Notes under the pieces: model-generated | What the model was told of the DNA's origin: nothing | Databases searched by the model: none | Seen by the model: only the letters and a program-made list of their open reading frames with translations | Shown here: one piece after another, positions 1 through 5,945 of the stretch | How the letters are laid out: every line of letters begins with the position of its first letter | How positions within the stretch are numbered: the stretch's first letter is position 1 | Position numbers and translations under genes: made by a program | Source: a bacterium | Lineage (GTDB): Bacteria > Bacteroidota > Bacteroidia > Cytophagales > Thermonemataceae | NCBI GenBank assembly: GCA_025362415.1 | Contig: JANYGM010000310.1 | Coordinates: 1-8,820, forward strand | Length of the DNA stretch: 8,820 nucleotides | Reading direction: 5' to 3'

Positions 1-20
1 GTCAGGTGTTTCCACCTGAC
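1..20. repeat. Hairpin arm of repeat copy 1, left
   Basis: Perfect 8-bp stem GTCAGGTG/CACCTGAC with TTTC loop on the plus strand. Read on the minus strand the loop is GAAA, a GNRA tetraloop, which would make a stable RNA hairpin. Confidence 0.85.
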
Positions 21-101
21 ATCAAGAGTGCGCTTTTAGATATTTGATAGAAGAGTGATTTTGTATTTTTTCTCAAAACAAAAATAAAAAGCGCATTTGA
101 A

Positions 102-121
102 GTCAGGTGGAAACACCTGAC
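102..121. repeat. Hairpin arm of repeat copy 1, right
   Basis: Perfect 8-bp stem GTCAGGTG/CACCTGAC with GAAA (GNRA) loop on the plus strand. It is the exact reverse complement of the left arm at 1-20. Confidence 0.85.
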
Positions 122-201
122 TTCACAAAAACATACCAACAAAAGCTAAAAAAGCTATTGAAGTATATAAACAAATACAAGCTACTTAAACCAAAATAAT
201 A

Positions 202-597
202 ATGTTTTGTCTTATTATTAAGAAAGAATTATCCTTAACAACTATTAAAAATAATTTAAATAACTTTTTTTTCCCTACACAAGTATTTGAGATTGTTATT
301 GAAGAAGCAAAAAATGATACTGATATAGGTTTTATGTTATCATCTGGAGGAGATTATGTTTTTAAAACTACCTTAGATGTGTTTCCTGCCTTTACAGATT
401 TAACAGAGCAAGATTTAGCCATTTTTCTAAGCAAAGAATTAGATACACAAGTTGTTATAGATGATGGACTTAATAATGGTTGTGGGTTTTTGATGGTGTT
501 TCCTTCTGGGGCAATAATTCCATGTACAGAAGAGGGAGGAGATACATTAGATTTTTACTTTTCTGATAATGCAATAGTTCGTGGGTTTTTCGTGTGA
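202..597 (+). CDS. Hypothetical small acidic protein between two identical repeats
   Basis: A 131-residue protein that I do not recognise. It has no signal peptide and no membrane segment. The first 35 residues are basic and aromatic (IIKKELSL, a run of three Phe at 22-24). The rest is acidic and looks alpha/beta, with a Gly-rich turn SSGGDY (47-52), a hydrophobic strand CGFLMVFPSG (94-103) and PCTEEGGD (107-114). Cysteines are at 3, 94 and 108. No Shine-Dalgarno precedes the ATG, as is usual in Bacteroidota. The stop TGA (595-597) is one base before repeat copy 2, so the gene fills the space between the two repeats. Size, acidity and isolation would suit an immunity or antitoxin protein, but no family motif supports that. 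It might have belonged to a longer operon broken by the repeat on its left. That it is a real gene is likely from length and context; the function is unknown. Confidence 0.65.
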   Translation: MFCLIIKKELSLTTIKNNLNNFFFPTQVFEIVIEEAKNDTDIGFMLSSGGDYVFKTTLDVFPAFTDLTEQDLAIFLSKELDTQVVIDDGLNNGCGFLMVFPSGAIIPCTEEGGDTLDFYFSDNAIVRGFFV

Positions 598-598
598 T

Positions 599-729
599 GT
601 CAGGTGTTTCCACCTGACATCAAGAGTGCGCTTTTAGATATTTGATAGAAGAGTGATTTTGTATTTTTTCTCAAAACAAAAATAAAAAGCGCATTTGAAG
701 TCAGGTGGAAACACCTGACTTCACAAAAA
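599..729. repeat. 131-bp direct repeat, copy 2
   Basis: Identical to 1-131 at every base, including the shared tail TTCACAAAAA. After base 729 the copies diverge (T here, C in copy 1). Terminal hairpins lie at 599-618 and 700-719. In this copy the inverted symmetry can be extended outward: TGTGA (593-597) on the left is complementary to TCACA (721-725) on the right, each one base outside the hairpins. The left part of that extension contains the stop codon of the preceding gene, so the element may supply that stop. The next gene starts 40 bp downstream. Identity of the copies implies recent duplication, gene conversion or very strong conservation. Confidence 0.9.
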
Positions 730-745
730 TTACTTTTTAACTTTT

Positions 746-757
746 TACAAATTTGTA
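746..757. promoter_or_regulatory. 12-bp palindrome upstream of the membrane-protein gene, possible promoter or operator
   Basis: TACAAATTTGTA is a perfect palindrome 12 bp before the ATG at 770. Its CAAATTTG (748-755) matches the Bacteroidota -7 consensus TAnnTTTG at all but the first base, but I see no TTG at the proper distance upstream. An operator or a chance AT-rich palindrome is equally possible. Confidence 0.25.
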
Positions 758-769
758 CATTAATAACTT

Positions 770-1405
770 ATGAGCGACTTTCGTCCTGAAACATTTATAG
801 AATTCGTCAGAGTTACAAAGCCCCTTTGGTTCATTAAAATCATTTGGGTTGGTGCTCTTTTTTTATCAGCAATACTTTTTATTGGTTTTAAAAATAATTT
901 TGATGTTTTCTGGAACTATTTAATTTTTTTTACTCTTGCTTTGATGATACAAATGTTTTTCACTTATTGGATGACGTATAAAATTTATAATTTAGGACGA
1001 AAAGCCTTTATGCAGGTCAAAAATAGAAATTTGAAAATTATTGTAGATGTTGAAGTTTTTATAAGCGGATTTGACTTATTTTCAAAAAAAACATTTTTCA
1101 ATATCAATAAACCAATATATGATTTTAATCAAGTGGATTTAATATTTGCAGAAAATAGTTTAATTATGTTAGGAAAACTAAGTCAATTTGGTGCAGTGTC
1201 ATTTGCTGCACCAGTAGAACTTTTAATATCAACTCCTCAAACATCCGCTTCAAAAGCAAAAATTATCAATTGGGAAGAAAAAAACGAAAAAATAAGCATA
1301 GAAATAAAAGATGATTATTATGCTACGTCATTCAAAATTGAATTTAAAAGCCATCAAAAAGAAGTAAAGTTATGGTTGCTTAAACATATAAAATATACTT
1401 CATAA
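770..1405 (+). CDS. Hypothetical two-TM membrane protein with cytoplasmic C-terminal domain
   Basis: A 211-residue protein that I cannot assign to a family. Two hydrophobic helices are clear: about residues 21-40 (IKIIWVGALFLSAILFIG) and about 47-69 (the FFTLALMIQMFFTYW region). They are joined by a short loop KNNFD. The N-terminus and the segment after TM2 (KIYNLGRKAF, then VKNRNLK) are basic, which by the positive-inside rule places both ends in the cytoplasm. Residues about 80-211 look beta-rich with a C-terminal Lys-rich helix (KEVKLWLLKHIKY). Two TMs followed by a compact beta domain resembles small bacterial PH-like membrane proteins, but this is shape only, not a motif match. The gene sits between repeat copy 2 and a decayed half copy at 1419, and is followed by a strong terminator at 1483, so it probably ends its own transcript. 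Confidence 0.75.
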   Translation: MSDFRPETFIEFVRVTKPLWFIKIIWVGALFLSAILFIGFKNNFDVFWNYLIFFTLALMIQMFFTYWMTYKIYNLGRKAFMQVKNRNLKIIVDVEVFISGFDLFSKKTFFNINKPIYDFNQVDLIFAENSLIMLGKLSQFGAVSFAAPVELLISTPQTSASKAKIINWEEKNEKISIEIKDDYYATSFKIEFKSHQKEVKLWLLKHIKYTS

Positions 1406-1418
1406 AAATTCCTATGTC

Positions 1419-1438
1419 GTCAAGTGTTTCCTTTTGAC
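1419..1438. repeat. Degenerate half copy of the repeat hairpin
   Basis: GTCAAGTGTTTCCTTTTGAC differs from the left hairpin of the 131-bp repeat at four of 20 positions and keeps GTCA, GTGTTTCC and TGAC. Base pairing survives in the outer six pairs if one G-T wobble is allowed. The following ACCAAACCACGCC loosely follows the repeat's ATCAAGAGTGCGC. No right hairpin is seen downstream. It lies 14 bp after the stop of the membrane-protein gene, the same side of a gene as copy 2. Confidence 0.55.
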
Positions 1439-1482
1439 ACCAAACCACGCCAAACAATGTATTTAAGCACTTCTGTAAGCAT

Positions 1483-1512
1483 AAAAAGCCACACTATTTT
1501 GTGTGGCTTTTT
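1483..1512 (+). terminator. Strong intrinsic terminator (A-tract/T-tract, works on both strands)
   Basis: AAAAAGCCACAC (1483-1494), loop TATTTT, GTGTGGCTTTTT (1501-1512): a perfect 12-bp stem with a 7-bp GC-containing core and flanking A5/T5 tracts. It would end transcripts of the plus-strand membrane-protein gene and, read on the minus strand, also late read-through from the TPR-CHAT gene. Confidence 0.85.
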
Positions 1513-1584
1513 GCTTATTGAGTAGATTTTTATAATTATTCTACTTCGTGATTCAATAAATTTTCTTGTATTCACTCACAATTA

Positions 1585-1601
1585 CGTAATGGAACATTAC
1601 G
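1585..1601. repeat. Small perfect hairpin CGTAATG-GAA-CATTACG
   Basis: A 7-bp perfect stem with a 3-nt loop, downstream of the TPR-CHAT stop codon on the minus strand. There is no T-tract, so it is probably part of the intergenic repeat cluster rather than a terminator. Confidence 0.6.
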
Positions 1602-1608
1602 ACTAGGC

Positions 1609-1642
1609 TAATTCACAATTCCTAATTCATAATTCCTAATTA
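1609..1642. repeat. 14-bp tandem repeat (TAATTCAYAATTCC x 2.4)
   Basis: TAATTCACAATTCC (1609-1622), TAATTCATAATTCC (1623-1636) and partial TAATTA (1637-1642). It ends one base before the TPR-CHAT stop codon. Related AATTC/GAATT-rich sequence recurs on the other strand at 7634-7673. Confidence 0.7.
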
Positions 1643-1643
1643 T

Positions 1644-4600
1644 TTAGTTTCCAATCAATATAAATGCGCCCCAAAAGAATGGAGAAGGATATTTTGCTTT
1701 GATTTTTTGCTGGGCAATTTTGAAAGCCTGACGTTTGTCTTTGATTTTCATTGTGTCGTATTCTTGGTGAAAAGTAGTTAAAAGTTCTTTTGTAGCTTCA
1801 TCATCAACTTTCCAAAGGCTCATAACAATACTTTTTGCCCCTGCAAGCTGAAAAGCACGTTGCAAACCATAAACGCCCTCACCGCTTTGCGTTTTTCCAA
1901 GTCCAGTTTCGCAAGCAGAAAGCATTACTTCTGTATTTTCTAATGACAAGCCAGCCACCTCATACGCACTCAAAAGAGCATCTTCTTTCATTTCTCCACT
2001 TCTTTCAAACTTAAAATAATCCATAATTCCTGCCAAAATAATCCCTGAATTAAGCATTGGGTTATTTGAGGGCTGATTTTCCGCCTGCCCTATGGTTGCT
2101 CTGTCTTTATCTGATTTTTCTGTGGCAGGCAAGAAAAATCCGTGTGTAGCTATATGTAAGATTGCAGGATTTTTTGCATTTTTTATACGTTCTTCTGTGG
2201 CATCTTTTCCTAAATACAACTCTGTTTTATAGTTCTTTTTTAATACTTTTTCTACTGCTATTACTTCTGCTTCTGTGCCTGGAAGGTCGCTAAAATACGC
2301 ATTTGCGAGCCAACTATCTTTCTGATTATTCAAATCAATAGGCGTTTTATCTGCATATTCTTTTTCTAACTTCTTATCTATTAAGTAACTAGGTCGTCCA
2401 ATAAGTATTGCGGTATTATTGGTAGAAGGTTTTACTTCATTCAAAATATCTCTTGTACTCGTAACAGAATGAATATCAATTTCATCAATAACATATTTTC
2501 CTGTTGCAGTATTCAGTAAAGTATTAAGATTTATTTGTGTATAAATGCCATCTGGCGCAACATAAACACGCTCAATTCCTTGTAAGTTTTCAGCAAATTT
2601 TTGCCAAAAAACTTTATAAGTAATTTTATCTTCTTTCTTAAATTTAACAGAATTTTTATAAAAATACAAATCCTCTTCCATACTAAAACCATTCCTCAAA
2701 AACACTATTTCAGGGGCTGTGCTATTCTTTTTGATGACAAAACCCGCATAAACAACTGTATCAGTTTGCAAAGTTAGGCGTACAATTTCTATGGCTGCTT
2801 CTTTGTCTTTGAGTTTTTTCTGAATATCTTTCCAATTGAAAATTTTAGTATTAAAAGCCTCATCAAAGTTCTTAGATTGTGTAGAAAGGTCTTTTTCTAG
2901 TGCATTTGCTATCCTTTCTAAGCTATCCAAATTAACTTTTTTCTGACGACTTTCAGATGCACCCAAATTGTAACTTTTAGCTATTATTTCTCTTATATTT
3001 TGCCATTCTTCATACTTTTTGATAAGATTTTTATCATTACTTGCTAAAATATTCTTTTTTGCCTTAGAAGTTGCATTCAAAATAAGCCCTTTTGTGCTTA
3101 AAAGTAGGTTATAAGCATCTCCAAGCAAAGCATCAGTGGTAGGATTTGCTTTTCCAGCATTTCTTTGAGATTGATTAACAGCAAAAAGTACAAAATTATC
3201 CAAAAAGGGCTTATTTGTATTGAAAAACAAACGTTTTTCCTCTTCACTCAATGCAGAAAAATTCTCTTCTATTTGAACAAAAACAGATTTCACCATACGT
3301 TGATACAACGGCTCTGCTTGCGCAAATTTGCCTTGTGTTTCAAAGAAAAGTGCGGCATTATTTAGCGTGGAAGTAGTATTTGGGTGCTTTTCACCAAGAT
3401 TTTGCACAAAAATCTCTAATGCTTCTTTGTAAAGCGGTTCTGCTTTTGCGTAGAGTTTGTTGTCCTCAAACAAAATAGCTAAATTATTCATTGAGGCGGC
3501 TGCTTTGGTACTTTTTGCCCCAAAAACCACCTTTCTAATTTCCAATGCTTTTCTATAATTTGCTTCTGCTTCTGTATTTTTGTTGATACTTTGATAAAAA
3601 CCAGCCAAATTATCTAATGAGGCAGCATATTCTGCAGATTTCTCTCCAAGTGTAGCCTTTCTGATGTCTAATGCTTGTTTGTAAAGGCTTTCTGCTAAAC
3701 CGTTTTGCTTATTTTTTCTATATAAAAGTGCCATAGCATTGAGTGTAGCGGCATATTCTGGGTGATTAGTGCTTAATGTGCCTTTGCGTGTTTCTAACAC
3801 TTGTTCATAAATCTTGCCTGCCTCTGCATAACGCCCCATTGCAGTATAAAGATTGCCCAAATTGTTCAGAACAGAGGAATAAGCAACAGTATTTTTACCA
3901 GAAACTTTTTCTTCAATACCTAATGCTTGTCTAAAAAGTGGCTCTGCCTCCACGTATTTGCCCATTGCGCTATACAAAGTGGCTAAATGTGCGGCAGTTT
4001 GTGCATATTCTTGTGTATTGATGCCTTTTTTGGAGCGTGAGATAAGATTTTCCTTATGAATTTCTGCTGCTTGCTCATAACTTCCCATTGAGGTATATAA
4101 AATCCCCAATTCGTCCATCAAATCCATAGAAATATCACTATCATTACCCAAAACGTCTTTACAAGCTCCCAACGCCTCCAAATACAAATCTTCAGCCTCA
4201 TTATTACGTCCTTGATTTTTGTAAAGTGTTGCAAGATTTTCTAATGCTTCAATATAATTAGTATTTTTATTTGTAAAAGTAGTTTTATAACTTTCCAAAC
4301 CAAGATTATAGAGTTCTTCTGCTTTCTTAAACTCGTTTGTTTCATAATACAACCCAGCCAAAATAATCTGTGTATCAGCATATTTTGCACTATTTTCACC
4401 ATATTTTGCTTTCAAAACAACAAGTAATTTACTTAATGTTGCCTTTGCTTTTACATAAGATTGCGTTTTTAGGTAGCAAGTTCCCAAATTATTCATTGCA
4501 TTTTGGTACTTTGGATGCGTTTCTCCTAGTGTTTCCAAAAATATAGCTGCTGACTGCTCGTAAAGGGGTTGTGCTTTGTCATATCTTTGCAAATTATCAT

Positions 4601-5897
4601 ACAAATCAGCCAGCAAATTGGTTGTAGTGGCATATTCAGGAGATTTTTTGCCTACTGTTTTTTCTTGATTTGCTTGCGCCTTCACAAGCAATGGTTCTGC
4701 CAATACAAAATTATTCATTTTGGTATGCGTAACCGCCATATTATAGCTTGTAGTGGCATAATTAAAGCTATTTTCACCTTCTTTATTTTTGACAATGGCA
4801 AGTGCTTTTTCCAAAAGTCCCAAAGATTCCGAGTATTTTTCTTGCAACATTTTCACTCTGCTAAAATAATTCAAAGTGCGAGAATGTGGCGCAGTTTGCG
4901 TTGTGGCGTTTTGTTCACGCAAATAAATGGCATCTGTAAAGTATTTTTCAGCTTTTACAAAATCTTTTTCCTCACCCAAAATCCTACCCAAATCAGACAA
5001 AATCACAGCAAGATTTTCTTCTTTTCCTTTCTTATTTTGCAGTTGTGGCAAGATTTCTTCATACAAAACCTTAGCTTTTGGCAACTGATTAAGCTCTTCA
5101 TAACAAATAGCTAAATTCCCTGCAATTTCCAAATATTCTGGACTATCCAAACCTTTTTTCTCCTTGCGTATGCGTGCTGCCTGCACAAAAAGTGGCTCTG
5201 CCACCTCAAATTTACCTTTGTTACTTAATAAAACGCCTTTTGCGTTGAGTGTAGTAGCATAATCCAAGTGGTTTTCTCCAATAGTTTTTTTCTGAATGAC
5301 AAGTGCATTATCCAAGAGTTTTTCTGCTTCTGCTATTTTGCCATCTTTCACATAAGTAAATGCTTGATTTACAATAGTTTTGGCGTATTCTGGTGTATCT
5401 TTTCCTGCTACAAGCGCAGAAGAAGTATCTGGCTTTTCCTTTGGATTTTTGACAGGATTTCCTTCTAAGGTTTTGTAAAGTGCTTCTGCCTTAGCTTTTT
5501 GCCCAGTTGTGTTGTATAAAGTAGCTAATTTGTCTAGTGTTTTGACATAATCAGCGTGTTTGTCGCCTAAAACTTTTTTGCGTATGGCAAGCGTTTTGAG
5601 GTAAGATTTTTCAGGTTTTAGGGCGTTTTTTATATCCGCTGATGCCATTGCTTGCGTTTGAAAACCTGCTAAATTATAATAAAAAGAGCCTAATTTTTCT
5701 GTATCTTTTCCAAGAGTTTTTTCTGCGTCTGGCTCTGCTTTTTCTCCCAATGCGGCTGCTTTGGCATAATCTTTGGCTTTTGCCGCTTCTACCATAGCAT
5801 TATAAAGTTCTGGAAAAGTTTGTGCTTTTACGCTAAAACTAACCAAAATATTAAGGCTAAAAAATAAGCCTAAAATAAGTAAAAGATGTTTTTTCAT
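1644..5897 (-). CDS. Exported TPR-repeat protein with C-terminal CHAT (caspase-like) protease domain
   Basis: A 1417-residue protein. The N-terminus (MKK, hydrophobic 5-23, VKA-Q at 23-26) is a Sec signal peptide with likely cleavage after A25; there is no lipobox, so export to the periplasm or beyond is inferred. About residues 35-880 hold some 18 TPR units of 42 residues, of the kinesin-light-chain/TPR_12 type (consensus YAxTLNNLAxLYxxxGxYxEAEPLYxxAL). Residues about 880-1090 are charged, probably helical linker. From about 1090 to 1417 is a CHAT domain: the VYVAPDG strand, HIATHGFF with catalytic-type H1252, and SACETG with C1329, ending in the typical PFFWGAFILIG. The His/Cys dyad is intact, so peptidase activity is plausible; TPRs would bind the regulator or substrate. 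No partner effector or CRISPR gene adjoins it. It lies 46 bp downstream of the alkylation-repair gene on the same strand, with a palindrome between. Family assignment is secure; the biological role is not. Confidence 0.95.
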   Translation of the reverse strand: MKKHLLLILGLFFSLNILVSFSVKAQTFPELYNAMVEAAKAKDYAKAAALGEKAEPDAEKTLGKDTEKLGSFYYNLAGFQTQAMASADIKNALKPEKSYLKTLAIRKKVLGDKHADYVKTLDKLATLYNTTGQKAKAEALYKTLEGNPVKNPKEKPDTSSALVAGKDTPEYAKTIVNQAFTYVKDGKIAEAEKLLDNALVIQKKTIGENHLDYATTLNAKGVLLSNKGKFEVAEPLFVQAARIRKEKKGLDSPEYLEIAGNLAICYEELNQLPKAKVLYEEILPQLQNKKGKEENLAVILSDLGRILGEEKDFVKAEKYFTDAIYLREQNATTQTAPHSRTLNYFSRVKMLQEKYSESLGLLEKALAIVKNKEGENSFNYATTSYNMAVTHTKMNNFVLAEPLLVKAQANQEKTVGKKSPEYATTTNLLADLYDNLQRYDKAQPLYEQSAAIFLETLGETHPKYQNAMNNLGTCYLKTQSYVKAKATLSKLLVVLKAKYGENSAKYADTQIILAGLYYETNEFKKAEELYNLGLESYKTTFTNKNTNYIEALENLATLYKNQGRNNEAEDLYLEALGACKDVLGNDSDISMDLMDELGILYTSMGSYEQAAEIHKENLISRSKKGINTQEYAQTAAHLATLYSAMGKYVEAEPLFRQALGIEEKVSGKNTVAYSSVLNNLGNLYTAMGRYAEAGKIYEQVLETRKGTLSTNHPEYAATLNAMALLYRKNKQNGLAESLYKQALDIRKATLGEKSAEYAASLDNLAGFYQSINKNTEAEANYRKALEIRKVVFGAKSTKAAASMNNLAILFEDNKLYAKAEPLYKEALEIFVQNLGEKHPNTTSTLNNAALFFETQGKFAQAEPLYQRMVKSVFVQIEENFSALSEEEKRLFFNTNKPFLDNFVLFAVNQSQRNAGKANPTTDALLGDAYNLLLSTKGLILNATSKAKKNILASNDKNLIKKYEEWQNIREIIAKSYNLGASESRQKKVNLDSLERIANALEKDLSTQSKNFDEAFNTKIFNWKDIQKKLKDKEAAIEIVRLTLQTDTVVYAGFVIKKNSTAPEIVFLRNGFSMEEDLYFYKNSVKFKKEDKITYKVFWQKFAENLQGIERVYVAPDGIYTQINLNTLLNTATGKYVIDEIDIHSVTSTRDILNEVKPSTNNTAILIGRPSYLIDKKLEKEYADKTPIDLNNQKDSWLANAYFSDLPGTEAEVIAVEKVLKKNYKTELYLGKDATEERIKNAKNPAILHIATHGFFLPATEKSDKDRATIGQAENQPSNNPMLNSGIILAGIMDYFKFERSGEMKEDALLSAYEVAGLSLENTEVMLSACETGLGKTQSGEGVYGLQRAFQLAGAKSIVMSLWKVDDEATKELLTTFHQEYDTMKIKDKRQAFKIAQQKIKAKYPSPFFWGAFILIGN

Positions 5898-5912
5898 TGT
5901 ATTTTTGTATTC

Positions 5913-5945
5913 AACTCTCCAAAAGTTTCAAACTTTTGGAGAGTT
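5913..5945. repeat. Perfect 16+1+16 palindrome between the alkylation-repair and TPR-CHAT genes
   Basis: AACTCTCCAAAAGTTT (5913-5928), a central C, then AAACTTTTGGAGAGTT (5930-5945). The last two bases are part of the alkylation-repair stop codon (TAA, complement of 5944-5946). The hairpin's other end lies 15 bp from the TPR-CHAT ATG. On the minus strand it is followed by TTGAATACAAAAATACA rather than a T-tract, so it is not a textbook terminator. It could block read-through, protect the upstream mRNA's 3' end, or be a repetitive palindrome inserted there. Confidence 0.85.

Larger units (their letters stand above)
1..131. repeat. 131-bp direct repeat, copy 1 (BIME/MITE-like palindromic element)
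   Basis: Bases 1-131 recur at 599-729 without any difference that I can find by base-by-base reading. The element opens with GTCAGGTGTTTCCACCTGAC (1-20), an 8-bp hairpin with a TTTC loop. It ends with GTCAGGTGGAAACACCTGAC (102-121), the exact reverse complement, with a GAAA loop. Inside these, TCAAgagtGCGCTTTT (22-37) can pair imperfectly with AAAAGCGCatttGA (87-100), so the whole unit is nearly two-fold symmetric. The tail TTCACAAAAA (122-131) is also shared. The window starts exactly at the repeat, so its true left border is not visible. There is no coding capacity and no T-tract behind either hairpin, which argues against a plain terminator. The layout REP-linker-inverted REP resembles a BIME; a small non-autonomous transposon is the alternative. 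The class is inference. Confidence 0.9.

Noticed and set aside
1..729. CRISPR array
   Set aside because: Only two long repeats separated by 467 bp with a gene between them; unit length and spacing do not fit a CRISPR array and no cas gene is present.
599..729. The repeats as ordinary intrinsic terminators
   Set aside because: Neither hairpin is followed by a T-tract on either strand, and copy 1 lies upstream of a gene.
3165..3365. Plus-strand 66-codon frame
   Set aside because: Lies wholly antisense to the TPR/linker part of the TPR-CHAT gene; no own signals. The same holds for 5268-5468.
4569..5114. Plus-strand open frame of 181 codons inside the TPR-CHAT gene
   Set aside because: It is antisense to well-conserved TPR repeats, rich in Phe, Ile and Cys as expected from reverse-complemented TPR codons, and has no recognisable domain.
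1644..5897. CRISPR-linked (Craspase-type) TPR-CHAT
   Set aside because: A signal peptide is present and there is no CRISPR array or cas7-11-like gene in the window.
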